IMG/VR virus record: IMGVR_UViG_3300020202_000217
Location: 1 to 22,858 of that record
DNA: 22,858 bases
Source of the DNA: a virus
Direction: 5' to 3' (one strand)
In this document: piece by piece, positions 6,980 to 15,302 of the stretch
How the letters are laid out: every line of letters starts with the position of its first letter
Numbering within the stretch: the first letter of the stretch is position 1
Made by a program: the position numbers and the translations under genes
The notes under the pieces: generated by a model
Database searches by the model: none
Seen by the model: only the letters and a program-made list of their open reading frames with translations
What the model was told of the DNA's origin: nothing

Positions 6980-7915
6980 TTATGACCTTCCGCTTCGCAC
7001 CGCGTCCCGCACCGCCGCCTTCAGGGTCTGCATGTCCAGGCCCGTCCCGTTGGCGAGCTGCGGAGGGATTTCGATCTCCGTCGGCCCTTCTCCACGGTAC
7101 GGAGCCCCCCTCGAGGGAGGAGCGGCGTATAGAGCCCTGGTCCGCTGGGATGGGGGCGCCGGCGGGGGATTCATCCCGTATTGCGGTCCCAGAGTCGCCG
7201 CGATGTGGGAGAGGGCTTCCCGGTCTGTGTCGATGGTGTCCGGACGCCCTTGGACCTCCACGAGGTAGTTCTTGTAGGTTCTGGCCTTCTGGGCCAACTG
7301 CGTATACCGCTGGTCGAGAACCCATGGGTACTCGGCCTCGATGATGGGTCGCCTCCCGCCCGCATACGGGTCATGCGGCTGATTTTGCTGCTGCCGGATC
7401 TCCTCCGCCCTCATCCGAGCATAATCCTGGGCGTTGACGATGCGCTGCTCTTGCCGACGAAGCTCGTTGTAGCGCTTGTATCCCCGCTTGTCGTCCTGCT
7501 CGATTAGCCGTAGCTCGGCCTCAAGCTGTTCCTCGATATCGGCCAGTTTCGCTTCGAACGGGTCCGCGGAATTTGGGTTGTGCTGGGGCTGGGAGCGGAG
7601 CCGCTCAACCTCCTGCTGCAACTGCTGGAATCGGCGGTCGGAGTCCTCCTGCATCCGGCGTATCCGGGCGTCGTATTCGGCCTTCTCTTGCTGCCAAGCC
7701 TTCGATTCCCGGTGCTCTTTCCCGCGGGCCGCTTTCTTTTCTCCCCACTTGCCGGTCTTCGGGTCGCGGGGCTGTTCGCCCTGGGGGCGTTCGGCAGGAG
7801 TTTCTTCCTGCTCGTCGTCTTCCTCGTCCAGGCGAACCCGAACGGGCTCCTCCTGCTCGGGTAGCTCGACGCGCTCTAGCTGCTCGGTCTCTTCGGGATT
7901 CTCTTCTTTGGGCAT
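6980..7915 (-). CDS. Capsid scaffolding-like protein
   Basis: 311 residues from ATG 7915, with AGGAGGAG just upstream. Residues 1-60 are very acidic (many Glu, Asp and Gln). Residues about 65-190 form long charged helices with coiled-coil character (RRFQQLQQEVERLRSQ, FEAKLADIEEQLEAELRLIE, YKRYNELRRQEQRIVNAQDY). A Pro-rich stretch follows, and the C-terminus is a short basic helix (MQTLKAAVRDAVRSGRS). This acidic-coil-basic-tail layout, between portal and capsid genes, is typical of phage scaffolding proteins, whose C-terminal basic helix binds the capsid subunit. No protease motif is seen. Identification is by composition and place, since scaffolds share little sequence. Confidence 0.7.
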   Translation of the reverse strand: MPKEENPEETEQLERVELPEQEEPVRVRLDEEDDEQEETPAERPQGEQPRDPKTGKWGEKKAARGKEHRESKAWQQEKAEYDARIRRMQEDSDRRFQQLQQEVERLRSQPQHNPNSADPFEAKLADIEEQLEAELRLIEQDDKRGYKRYNELRRQEQRIVNAQDYARMRAEEIRQQQNQPHDPYAGGRRPIIEAEYPWVLDQRYTQLAQKARTYKNYLVEVQGRPDTIDTDREALSHIAATLGPQYGMNPPPAPPSQRTRALYAAPPSRGAPYRGEGPTEIEIPPQLANGTGLDMQTLKAAVRDAVRSGRS

Positions 7916-7923
7916 GGCTCCTC

Positions 7924-8505
7924 CTATCGTTCCTGTGAGGCAATCCGGCGGGCGGTCTCGGCCTCCGCCGGGCTATTCGTACTGGCCGCGAGAGCAAGCA
8001 GCTTCTGCTTCCGCCCGTTCAAGAGCTTCTTCGAGAGACACCAACGCCCCGTCTTCTCGTCGAGGACGTACTTGGCGTTCCCCTTGGACAACTCGACCCG
8101 CAAATCGTCCGACCCGATGATGTCCCGGTCCTTGAGGATCAAGAATTCGCTCTTGAGCTCCTTGCTCGCCGTCTTGTCGGTGGACTCCCAGCCGGCGAAG
8201 CGGGCGAAGATCACAACGTCCCCCTCCTGGATTCCGTTCGAGTAGAGGACGTCCCTGGCTCTCGGCCCCATGGCCATCAGAATCCCCTTCACGTGCGGGC
8301 TCTGCGAGTCCTCGGGAACAATTAGCCCTCCCTTCGACACAGTCAGCGGAGGCAGTCTCCAGACGACGCAGTTGTTGTCCATCGGCTGAAAGGTCGGTGG
8401 CTCAACTCCGACCTCCTTGCACCGAAGTCGGAGCTTCTCCGTCGCGTAGTACGGCTTCGCTCGATAGAGCGACTCCATCGGGGAAAGTTGTAGCGCCTTA
8501 CTCAT
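7924..8505 (-). CDS. GroES-like (Cpn10) co-chaperonin with N- and C-terminal extensions
   Basis: 193 residues from ATG 8505, with AGGAG seven bases upstream. Residues about 40-131 match the Cpn10 plan: a first strand (NNCVVWRLPP), a mobile-loop region with the GroEL-contact tripeptide (SKGGLIVPEDSQSP, cf. GGIVL in GroES), VKGILMAMGPRAR, EGDVVIFARFAGWES and FLILKDRDIIGS, the last corresponding to the DIL end of GroES. It has an extra 40 residues at the N-terminus and about 60 at the C-terminus (basic, ending in a helix with AEAETARRIA). GroES proteins are about 97 residues, so this is a large variant. T4 gp31 is a known phage GroES analogue used for capsid protein folding; the location between portal and scaffold suggests the same job here with host GroEL. 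No GroEL gene is in the window. Confidence 0.85.
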   Translation of the reverse strand: MSKALQLSPMESLYRAKPYYATEKLRLRCKEVGVEPPTFQPMDNNCVVWRLPPLTVSKGGLIVPEDSQSPHVKGILMAMGPRARDVLYSNGIQEGDVVIFARFAGWESTDKTASKELKSEFLILKDRDIIGSDDLRVELSKGNAKYVLDEKTGRWCLSKKLLNGRKQKLLALAASTNSPAEAETARRIASQER

Positions 8506-8719
8506 CCTCTTGCTCCTTGGGGGTGATGTCCTTGATGAACTCTTCGAAGTCGGTGACCCGTTGCTCGGCCCTTCTCACGTCCTCAAGCTGGCCCTGACGG
8601 GACTGGGTTCGGAGGCGCACCTTGGCCGCCTCGAGTTTCCGGGCTAGGTGCAGGCGGAGCTTCTCCACCAGCGGGTCCTGGTCCCATTCCGGGACCTCGT
8701 CCTCCGTTAGCCATTCCAT
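8498..8719 (-). CDS. Small charged helical protein overlapping the portal gene
   Basis: 73 residues from ATG 8719, with a strong ribosome site AGGAG six bases upstream, inside the portal coding sequence. The first 137 bases overlap the portal 3' end in another frame; the end overlaps the GroES-like start by eight bases. The sequence (WLTEDEVPEWDQDP, then VEKLRLHLARKLEAAKVRLR, then AEQRVTDFEEFIKDI) is a plausible amphipathic two-helix protein. Small helical genes right after the portal are common in related head clusters. The function is unknown; it may be an assembly factor. Confidence 0.65.
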   Translation of the reverse strand: MEWLTEDEVPEWDQDPLVEKLRLHLARKLEAAKVRLRTQSRQGQLEDVRRAEQRVTDFEEFIKDITPKEQEDE

Positions 8720-10922
8720 TCTGCGCTCCTGTGATGTCTTCCCCAGACTGCGTCTCTTGCAGGTAGATAGCTGCGACGTGGGCTCGCTCGTGTCTGTCGA
8801 GCATCTGCTTCCCCGTCGAAGACATCTTTTCGAGGAACGGCGAGTTCCTGAACTCGACGATTTTCCCGAGGTGGAGCAAGTGGTCGTCGTCCGGCAATAC
8901 CGGATGGTCCTGTTCGTTCAGGAACCCCGCATTCTCGTTCTCCTGAGACATGGGAGACGGAGGGGGCGGAGGCTGGGGTGGTTGGCCCATGGCCGCGATG
9001 TAGTCCGGCTTCTCCGCGGCGACGAAAATCTGGGCGAAGGCGAAGTAAACCAGGAGCTGATTCTGAGCCAGCGGGGAATTCAGAATCATCGCCGCGAAGT
9101 CTTTCGCGTCGGCGATTCTCTCCGGCTTGGAAATCATCCGCGCGTCGGCGGTGAACTCCAAGTGGACGTCTTCGACGTAGTCGGCCCTGCCGACTTTCTC
9201 CTGGACGACCTGCTGCTGCCCTGGTTGCCCGGGGACATCCTCGGCGAACGGGAAATACTCGTACTCGTCGAGGTAGATGGAGTTGCCGTGGGCAATTAAC
9301 TTCAGCTCGTACTTTAGGGGGTCCAGGTAGATTCGGGTCATGACGCTGATGAGCGCCATGGCGTTCGAATTCCTGACCATCATCCCCTTAGCCGTCTCGT
9401 TCGAAGCTCCTCTTTCTCCTGAGAGAATGTCGGCGTTGGCGGCAATCTCCGAGTTCTGCTCCAGCTTCTCGACGACTTTCATCAACCCTTCGGAGGGGGG
9501 TTGCTTTTCAAGGACCTTGATGCCTTTGTCGAGAACCTCTGGGTCCAACTCCGTCTCGATGAACTTCCCGTGATTCATCTGGACGTCGCCGCGCTTCTCC
9601 TTCGTCCCTCGGGCGAGGAAGCCGCAGAACATGTTGTAGAACTTGGCCGAGAGCATGTACTCCGCGGCCAGGGTGTTCGCGAGCTCGTTCGACCCCTCGA
9701 GCAAGTACCCGACTCCCAGCCCGTAGAATCCAGAGGGGTTCGGGAAAAGGCGGAAGTGGATGATGTTGTGGAGCGTCTGCATCCGGACCGGACGCGGAGG
9801 TTTCGGAGGCTCGAGCGTCATTCCGGGAGGAAGAGTGGTCGTCATGGTCCCCGTGGACTTGACCGCAGCGTCGAAGGCCCGCATCTCCTCGTCGAAACGG
9901 GCTTTGTCTACCGGGTCCGGTTCCTCGCGAATCGTGACGGCGAGGGGCTTTCTGCTCTGCTTGTCGACCACCAAAATGACCGGCTTGGTTTTGTCGGCCA
10001 GGGGCTTGAGGGCGCCCTTTAGCTCCTTCGGGAACCGTAGCCGAGTGTGTTGCTCGTAGATTTCCCGTTTGGCGTTCTTGTCCTTCTGCTTCGGCGGCTC
10101 TACGCCTTGAATCAGATCTGCCGCCTCCCTGACCGGGCTCTGCTCGTCGAGGCTCTGAGAGGGAAGCGAATCCCCGTCAGTCGTCGACCCCTCTTCTTTT
10201 CCGTCCGGAGGGAAGATGGCTCCGAGATTCGAGTAGTGTCCGGTCTCTACGTACGCCTCCAGCTCCCACCTGGACATCCGGAGCACGCGGGTGATCCGTT
10301 CGACCGTCTTCATCTGGGGATGAACGTCGGTCTCGGTGTAGGAGACGATGATGTCGTCGATGGGGACGTGGTCTACGGCGTGAGTCCGGGCAATCGGGTC
10401 CCAGCGGTAGTGGCGGAAGGTCGAGCCCGCCATGAGCCACGCGAGGATCGAGACCTGATGAGAAGTCCCCCAGTCCGGCATCCGATACCGGAGCTGCCAG
10501 TTCATGTGCTTCTCTACCCTTTGAGCCCTGGGCAAATCCCGGGGGCCCAAGGGTTTGCCTTTGACGATATCTCCCTTGGCTGGAACGACCTGGTCGTAGA
10601 TGCGGGCCCACAGATGCAGGAGGGCCTTGCACATGATGGCGATGTGGGGGGCTTTTGCCCCCTGGGCTGGGTAGCCGAGGTTGGGGACGATGCCGGCGAA
10701 CAGCTTGAGCTGGTTCGCGTAGCGCTTCATGTAGTCGGCGCGACTCTCGTCGTCTTCCTTCGCGTTCGAGATGGCTTTCCTGGCTTCCTTGGCGATCCAA
10801 TCCGGAGCCTCTTGCATGAGGACCGGGAGGATGTTGATCGCATCCAGGGCGTCTTCCGACGGAAGAGACGGCTCTACTTCCTCGTCCGTGCTTGGGTCAG
10901 AACCGTTTCCGGTCTCTTCCAT
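8583..10922 (-). CDS. Portal protein (P22-like)
   Basis: 779 residues from ATG 10922, which overlaps the terminase stop (TGATG); GGAGG lies six bases upstream. A GTG at 10925 would add one residue but is too close to that ribosome site. Portal features include a helical N-terminal region with MKRYANQLKLFAGIV, WILxxG-like LAWLMAGSTFRHYRWDPI (about 161-178), VPIDDIIVSYTETDVHPQM, and the strongly conserved HFRLFPNPSGFYGLGVGYLL followed by EGSNELANTLAAEYMLSAKF (about 389-427). The C-terminus is Pro/Gly/Ala-rich and disordered, in the part that overlaps the next gene. It would form the dodecameric ring through which TerL pumps DNA. The length exceeds P22 gp1 (725) slightly. The module TerL-portal-scaffold-capsid supports the call. 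Confidence 0.9.
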   Translation of the reverse strand: MEETGNGSDPSTDEEVEPSLPSEDALDAINILPVLMQEAPDWIAKEARKAISNAKEDDESRADYMKRYANQLKLFAGIVPNLGYPAQGAKAPHIAIMCKALLHLWARIYDQVVPAKGDIVKGKPLGPRDLPRAQRVEKHMNWQLRYRMPDWGTSHQVSILAWLMAGSTFRHYRWDPIARTHAVDHVPIDDIIVSYTETDVHPQMKTVERITRVLRMSRWELEAYVETGHYSNLGAIFPPDGKEEGSTTDGDSLPSQSLDEQSPVREAADLIQGVEPPKQKDKNAKREIYEQHTRLRFPKELKGALKPLADKTKPVILVVDKQSRKPLAVTIREEPDPVDKARFDEEMRAFDAAVKSTGTMTTTLPPGMTLEPPKPPRPVRMQTLHNIIHFRLFPNPSGFYGLGVGYLLEGSNELANTLAAEYMLSAKFYNMFCGFLARGTKEKRGDVQMNHGKFIETELDPEVLDKGIKVLEKQPPSEGLMKVVEKLEQNSEIAANADILSGERGASNETAKGMMVRNSNAMALISVMTRIYLDPLKYELKLIAHGNSIYLDEYEYFPFAEDVPGQPGQQQVVQEKVGRADYVEDVHLEFTADARMISKPERIADAKDFAAMILNSPLAQNQLLVYFAFAQIFVAAEKPDYIAAMGQPPQPPPPPSPMSQENENAGFLNEQDHPVLPDDDHLLHLGKIVEFRNSPFLEKMSSTGKQMLDRHERAHVAAIYLQETQSGEDITGAQNGMANGGRGPGMGPGPAGGEAPPAPSPETRGGQGAPPNPVPSGPA

Positions 10923-12424
10923 CACCAGCCTCCAGGCGGAACGCCGAGGGCGGCAGTCCTGCCCCTGCGGTATTCGTTCAGGTCGATGACCTCATCGTCG
11001 TATTCGTCCTCGTCAGTCCGCTCTTGCTTGGGCAGGACCCTGTCGAGGCACGCGTACATCGTGTCGTCCCAGCAGTGGTCCTCACCCTTCGTGTCCACGT
11101 CGTTGGGGTCGTTCGGGTCCGTCCGGAGGACCGGAATCGTCTCGATGGGCGCCTTGCACCGCTCCATCCACCGCAAGGCCGGTCGGTCAGGCTCGCCGGG
11201 GTGCAGGGACTTCCTGCGGACGTTGAGGCGACGAACAATCTCAGACGCCCCGTTGAAGCGGTCTTTCCTAGATCGCTTCCAGCGAATCCCACAACTCGCC
11301 ATCACCTTCGCGTAGGACGGGCCGCCGGCCATGTTCTTGTTGAAGGCGTCTTCGTCCATCGGCCCGTTCAGGGTCGACACGTTCGCCTCCTCGTCCCACC
11401 AGCCATAGTGCATCTCTATCTCCCGGATGCGACCAGCGGTCATCTCTGCGTCGTGGTTCCTGACGTAGAGGTTGTGGATGCCGGTAAACCCACCGTCCGC
11501 ATCCACGTACCACCACGTCACTGACGTCGGCGCGGAAGGAGCCGGGTCACACGACCGAAAGACCTTGGCGTTCTTCGGAACGGCGTGATTCGGGACGACG
11601 TGGTACCGGGAGTCCCAGACGTTCGCCAGGAATGCCCCAGGGGTGATCCACCAGTTCCCGTTGAGAATCGCCTCCCGAACTTCAGGACGCTTGTTGAGGA
11701 GCGAAGCTTCGTAGGTTCCAGCAGCGTAGAGGACCGGGTTGTCCTCGAGCTTCGCGGGAATGAAGACCGAGTCGTAGTTGATGATTCTCCCGTCCCGGAG
11801 CTTGGTCTGAATCCGGTAGACGACTTCAGGCTCCCTGTTCTCGATGAACCGCTTTCGAACCCACAGAAGACCAGGCCCGTCCGGGTTCGATGCGGCGCAG
11901 ATTTGGAGCATGTCCTTGAGGACCGGGTCCGTCGTTCGGAGACGGGTATCCATGTACTCCCACTGCGTCTCTGAGAACTCGGTAAGCTCGTCGAAGAAGA
12001 CGTAGGTGTACTCGTTGGACTTGTATTTGTACTTGGAGTTCTCGTTCTCCATGTGGCCGAACTGAAATTTCGCGTCGCCACAGGCGGGAATCGTCCAGAT
12101 GTGATTGTTGACGTTGTAGGTAGCGTCCGGGTCGATGTCCTTGAAGAACTGATGAGAACGGTCGATGGCCTGCTGCAAGTCGGGCATCGTCCGGCGGAGA
12201 TAGAGCCCCCAGGCCTTCGAGGTGGTTATTTCTCCCTTCTCGAACCGGGCCCTCTCGACGGCGAGCTGTTGGCCGAACTTCCCCATCCCGCACAGAGATT
12301 TCCCACCGCCCCCAGCGCCGCCGTAGAAGACAATGCGCTGGGAGGCTTCGAAGAACTTGGTCTGCTGGCCCGGGAAGGGGCCAACAAACCGTCCGTCGTC
12401 CGCTATCTGAGCGGCTACGCTCAC
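10922..12424 (-). CDS. terL: Terminase large subunit (ATPase and nuclease)
   Basis: 500 residues from GTG 12424, which overlaps the preceding stop as GTGA; an AGGAG lies 11 bases upstream. A longer frame runs to 12808, but its first 128 codons lie within the preceding gene and look like shadow. The ATPase domain shows Walker A YGGAGGGGKS (34-43), Walker B YVFFDE (141-146) and the coupling motif ASNP (178-181). The nuclease domain shows acidic residues in SCDPAP (Asp293), NGPMDED (Asp357) and CWDDTMYA (Asp453/454), as in RNase H-like terminases. It would cut concatemeric DNA and power packaging through the portal encoded next. The C-terminal tail is acidic (DEDEYDDEVIDLNEY), a plausible portal-contact region. 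No frame damage is seen. Confidence 0.93.
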   Translation of the reverse strand: MSVAAQIADDGRFVGPFPGQQTKFFEASQRIVFYGGAGGGGKSLCGMGKFGQQLAVERARFEKGEITTSKAWGLYLRRTMPDLQQAIDRSHQFFKDIDPDATYNVNNHIWTIPACGDAKFQFGHMENENSKYKYKSNEYTYVFFDELTEFSETQWEYMDTRLRTTDPVLKDMLQICAASNPDGPGLLWVRKRFIENREPEVVYRIQTKLRDGRIINYDSVFIPAKLEDNPVLYAAGTYEASLLNKRPEVREAILNGNWWITPGAFLANVWDSRYHVVPNHAVPKNAKVFRSCDPAPSAPTSVTWWYVDADGGFTGIHNLYVRNHDAEMTAGRIREIEMHYGWWDEEANVSTLNGPMDEDAFNKNMAGGPSYAKVMASCGIRWKRSRKDRFNGASEIVRRLNVRRKSLHPGEPDRPALRWMERCKAPIETIPVLRTDPNDPNDVDTKGEDHCWDDTMYACLDRVLPKQERTDEDEYDDEVIDLNEYRRGRTAALGVPPGGW

Positions 12425-12747
12425 CCGAGCGTCATCTCCTGACCGAACACGCTCATGACGAGCGAGGTGGCGGCGGATGCGTGCGCCGCAAACACCTCGG
12501 CAGCGTCGAGTATCCAGTTGCCGTAGTGGTCGAGGACCGTGCCGGCCGGAATCGAGTAGGCATCGAAGAGCCTGGTTCCCGCCGCATCCGCTCCAATGCT
12601 CACCGTCAGAGTGACTGCTGAAGCCGTCGGATTTGAGACGTGGATGTGGACGATTCGCGTCTTGGTGAGAGCCGGAACCGTGTAGCGGGTGGCCGTCGTG
12701 TTCCCAAGCTGGGCCGGGCCGTAGAGTCGTTTCCAGGTGGTAGCCAT
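12421..12747 (-). CDS. Small beta-sandwich-like structural protein
   Basis: 108 residues from ATG 12747, with AAGGA seven bases upstream. The pattern MATTWKRLYGPAQLGNTTATR, then YTVPALTKTRIVHIHVSN, TLTVSIGADAAGTRLF, YSIPAGTVLDHYGNWILDA and a final SLVMSVFG is familiar from small phage virion-associated proteins found beside tail fibre genes. It is made almost only of predicted strands with an alternating polar pattern. It sits between the collagen-like fibre gene and TerL, so it may be a fibre-associated or head fibre protein. No enzymatic motif is present. Confidence 0.65.
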   Translation of the reverse strand: MATTWKRLYGPAQLGNTTATRYTVPALTKTRIVHIHVSNPTASAVTLTVSIGADAAGTRLFDAYSIPAGTVLDHYGNWILDAAEVFAAHASAATSLVMSVFGQEMTLG

Positions 12748-12759
12748 TGCGCGTTCCTT

Positions 12760-14133
12760 TCAGGCGGTAAACCGGCCAATCTCCTTCCAGGTCGTGGAGC
12801 CGTCGCATTTCAAGATGAGCCCGGCCCCGGCTGGCGCGGTCCAGTTGGTAGCCCCAGAGAGAGTGATTGCCCCATACCCGGCCGGCGGGGCGATGTTGTG
12901 TCTCACCGTCAGGCCTGAGGTGAAGGTCAGGATAACGACCGCTCCGTTGTGCCAGGCCACGCCACTCGTCTGAATGGCGATTGAATCGATGGTGGTTGTG
13001 CCCGTGATATCGAAGCTGTTGCCGTCGTATCCAAGCTCGATGTTCGTTGCGCTGGCGACGTTCGCACCCTGAGACGTCTCGTGTCGGCCCTGGAACCGAG
13101 ATAACCCGCTCGCGACATGCAGCGTAAACCCCGTAGCGGACGCTCCGTTGATGGTCGCCGGGTCGAGATAGAGGGTCACCGCCTCGGAAATCGCCCCCCC
13201 GCTTGACGTCGAGTAGTTCGCGCCTCGTATCCGCAGCCCCGCAATCAGGGGCACCGTCGCCGTCGTGACCGAAGTGTCTGCTGGGTCAATTGTGACCCAC
13301 TCTCTCGTCACGCCGTCGGTAGCCGTGATACCACCGACGCCAAGCCACACGCTGTCTCTCGTGGCGCTGGCACCGACGGTGAGCACATGACGGGTGCTGA
13401 TTGCGTCTGGCGTGGCCACGATACCCAGCCCAGCATTCGCCAGGAGCTGCACCCCTCGTACCGTCCCTCCGCCACTCGCGAACGAGCCAAAACGGAATAC
13501 GTTGCTACTCCACTCGAGCCTGACCCACTCGTCCCCGACGCCAGCGACGTTGTAAAACGTCTGCCACCAGCCGTTAGCCAGGAACAGCTCCGTGTTGGCG
13601 TTGGCGCCAAGCCCGGCGTTGGTTTTGACTCCCGCGGGTCCGTTTCCGTATGGCACGAGGTCAGGCGCGACGTAGAGCGGGAAGGCGAGCACCGGGTCTC
13701 CGCTGCCGTCGGTGCTTGGTCCGTCAATGTTCGGAGGCCCCATCGGCCCCGTCGCTCCGGTTGCACCTCTCGGCCCGGGAGGGCCTGGGAGAATCGACTC
13801 TTCCCCCGGCTCTCCGTCCATCCCCGGAAACCCACGTGGCCCGGTATCGCCGGTTGCTCCCCGGGGTCCAGGGATCAAAAGCGGCTCCTCGGCGATTCCG
13901 TCGTCCCCCGGCATCCCAGGAAGACCACGTTCACCCTGGGGCCCTCGAGCCCCCGGAGGACCGGGCCACATCATTTCGAAGTCGTCTTCAAAGACCTCGG
14001 TAAACGGAGAGCCCCTTGCCTCCGTGGCGATGCCAGCCGCAATCATCCGCTTTCGAAGGGCGTTGATGAGGGCGAAGACCTCTTTCTCGTCGGAGAGGTT
14101 TTCTTTGAGGGCAGGGGGAAGAGGAGCGACCAC
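12760..14133 (-). CDS. Collagen-like fibre protein
   Basis: 457 residues from GTG 14133, directly after the upstream TAG, with AGGAG upstream. Residues 1-55 are helical. Residues about 57-133 consist of Gly-X-Y triplets ([19 protein letters not shown], then [18 protein letters not shown] and [17 protein letters not shown]), broken twice by acidic or hydrophobic inserts (IAEEPLLI and EESIL). The remainder is beta-rich, and the C-terminus ([11 protein letters not shown]..., [26 protein letters not shown]) matches trimeric fibre tips of many phages. It would form a trimeric collagen-like stalk with a knob, on the tail or on the head. The location upstream of TerL, far from the other tail genes, is unusual. 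Confidence 0.85.
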   Translation of the reverse strand: MVAPLPPALKENLSDEKEVFALINALRKRMIAAGIATEARGSPFTEVFEDDFEMMWPGPPGARGPQGERGLPGMPGDDGIAEEPLLIPGPRGATGDTGPRGFPGMDGEPGEESILPGPPGPRGATGATGPMGPPNIDGPSTDGSGDPVLAFPLYVAPDLVPYGNGPAGVKTNAGLGANANTELFLANGWWQTFYNVAGVGDEWVRLEWSSNVFRFGSFASGGGTVRGVQLLANAGLGIVATPDAISTRHVLTVGASATRDSVWLGVGGITATDGVTREWVTIDPADTSVTTATVPLIAGLRIRGANYSTSSGGAISEAVTLYLDPATINGASATGFTLHVASGLSRFQGRHETSQGANVASATNIELGYDGNSFDITGTTTIDSIAIQTSGVAWHNGAVVILTFTSGLTVRHNIAPPAGYGAITLSGATNWTAPAGAGLILKCDGSTTWKEIGRFTA

Positions 14134-14556
14134 CTACCTCTCCTCCGGCTCCACGATGACGACCTTTGCCTCGATGGCGGGCTTAGGAGCTGGGATGGAA
14201 ATCATGTTCAGGTTGAAGACCTGCCTCCCGGGGGCCTTGTCCTGCCGGCGAATCCGCATCCCCACCCGCTCGTGAGCGGCCTGCATCGCCGCTGGCCACT
14301 CCTTTTTCGGCATGGTCCCGTAGATGGCCATGCGGAGCTCCTTGCGAGACCTCCATCCAGCCGCCTTGAGCTCGTCGGGAGTCCCGGCAACGAGGAGGTC
14401 GATGAGCTTCTTTCTCTCTTCGGCCTCCGCCTCCGTTGGGACCTCGGAGAAGCGGTTCATGGCCGCGACGATGGTGAGGTCCTTTTCCTGGGCCTTCTCG
14501 TAGCGGTCCTTCAGACGCTCAAGCGGGGACTCTGGGCGTTTGATGAGGTCGCTCAC
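14134..14556 (-). CDS. Hypothetical protein, candidate small terminase-like role
   Basis: 140 residues from GTG 14556, overlapping the upstream stop as GTGA, with GGAGG four bases before. The first part is a long charged helix (LERLKDRYEKAQEKDLTIV and on to about residue 55). A second helical part reads GTPDELKAAGWRSRKELRMA then IYGTMPKKEWPAAMQAAHER, and the end is Ile/Val-rich (FNLNMISIPAPKP, AKVVIVEPEER). A helical body plus an extended beta-type C-terminus, upstream of TerL, fits a terminase small subunit, but no clear helix-turn-helix signature is visible, so this role is only a suggestion. Otherwise it is unknown. Confidence 0.5.
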   Translation of the reverse strand: MSDLIKRPESPLERLKDRYEKAQEKDLTIVAAMNRFSEVPTEAEAEERKKLIDLLVAGTPDELKAAGWRSRKELRMAIYGTMPKKEWPAAMQAAHERVGMRIRRQDKAPGRQVFNLNMISIPAPKPAIEAKVVIVEPEER

Positions 14557-14765
14557 TGCGCCTCCGGCAAGTCGGAGATGAACATCCGGCCGACATCGAC
14601 ACGCGGAATCCGCTCGCCGTCGGCCGACAAGACAATGACGCTGCGAATGGCACGAGCCGTGCCGTCGACCACAAATGCACGGACGACCATCGTGACCGGC
14701 ACCCCGCCAAGAGATGCCTTGAACCGGAAGGTCTTAGCCTCGCAGCGGACAACCTCGTCGCTCAA
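14553..14765 (-). CDS. Small hypothetical protein with TTG start
   Basis: 70 residues. The start is TTG at 14765, overlapping the upstream stop as TTGA, with GAGAAGG four bases before; its end overlaps the next GTG (GTGA). It is predicted to be mostly beta (KTFRFKASLGGVPVTMVVRA, then SVIVLSADG), ending with DVGRMFISDLP. I do not recognise the family. The tight coupling on both sides supports a real gene. Confidence 0.55.
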   Translation of the reverse strand: MSDEVVRCEAKTFRFKASLGGVPVTMVVRAFVVDGTARAIRSVIVLSADGERIPRVDVGRMFISDLPEAQ

Positions 14766-15169
14766 TGGACCTTCTCGGGGCTCTCTTTCGCAGCGAACGC
14801 CGCGTCCGCCCTCTTCCGCAGTTCCACCAGCGGAATCCGTAGGTGCTCCGAGTACCTAATGAACGCCGTGGGAACCTGCCGGGGGTCAGGCAGGAGCGGA
14901 GAAGGCCGGCCGAGAGAGGGCCGGTTGTAGACGACGTAGTCGAAGTACTCCGGCTGCTCCGTCGGGTTCCAATTCGGCACCGCCGTCCGCGGGTCCTGCC
15001 CCCTCGCCTCCGCCTCGTCGATGATGGCCTTCGCCTCGGCCAACTTCTCCTTGGTCAACTCAAGAACAGCCTCGAACTGGAACCCCAAAACCTCCGTCCC
15101 CTGCGGGAACTTCGGCACCGGCTGCGCTGCCATGATGGCGCGCGGGTTCCGATGGTGCTGTCCGGCCAT
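14762..15169 (-). CDS. Hypothetical protein, first gene of the late operon
   Basis: 135 residues from ATG 15169, with AGGAGG nine bases upstream and a candidate promoter with a large dyad just before it. Residues 15-60 contain VPKFPQGTEVLGFQFEAVLE and a charged helix (TKEKLAEAKAIIDEAEARGQ). The middle is Pro-rich (LGRPSPLLPDPRQVP), and the C-terminus is helical with VELRKRADAAFAAKESP. No family was recognised. As first gene after the control region it heads the collagen-fibre/terminase/head operon. Confidence 0.6.
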   Translation of the reverse strand: MAGQHHRNPRAIMAAQPVPKFPQGTEVLGFQFEAVLELTKEKLAEAKAIIDEAEARGQDPRTAVPNWNPTEQPEYFDYVVYNRPSLGRPSPLLPDPRQVPTAFIRYSEHLRIPLVELRKRADAAFAAKESPEKVH

Positions 15170-15183
15170 GGGCTCCCCTCCTG

Positions 15184-15227
15184 GAGCCCTACCATATCAG
15201 AAAATTGAGGCTGTCTCAGTTTTCTGA
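15184..15227 (-). promoter_or_regulatory. Candidate late promoter with overlapping 31-bp operator dyad
   Basis: On the minus strand, CTGAGA (15219-15214) and TATGGT (15196-15191) are spaced by exactly 17 bases, each matching the sigma-70 consensus at 4 of 6 positions. A dyad covers the -35 and spacer: TCAGAAAA (15197-15204) and TTTTCTGA (15220-15227), with inner TGAG/CTCA arms and a single T/G mismatch around a 5-base centre. The predicted transcript would start near 15184, about 15 bases before the first late gene. The overlap suggests control by a dimeric regulator. The short stem rich in A and T could also act as a weak terminator. Confidence 0.45.
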
Positions 15228-15302
15228 AGGCCAGACGACGGAAATCTGATAGGTGCCAGGTGTCCAGAAGGGCGCCTGGCCGCCCTATCCAGGAGCTGAC
15301 GG

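Noticed and set aside
10047-11315. 422-codon plus-strand ORF opposite portal and terminase
   Set aside because: Antisense to two clear genes, no recognisable motif and no ribosome site.
12425-12808. N-terminal extension of the terminase frame to 12808
   Set aside because: It overlaps the small structural gene and reads as His/Arg-rich shadow; the GTG at 12424 with GTGA coupling precedes the usual terminase start pattern.
13387-14859. 490-codon plus-strand ORF opposite the collagen-like gene
   Set aside because: It lies antisense to three good genes, is rich in Arg and Pro, and has no domain pattern; long antisense frames are common in GC-rich DNA.
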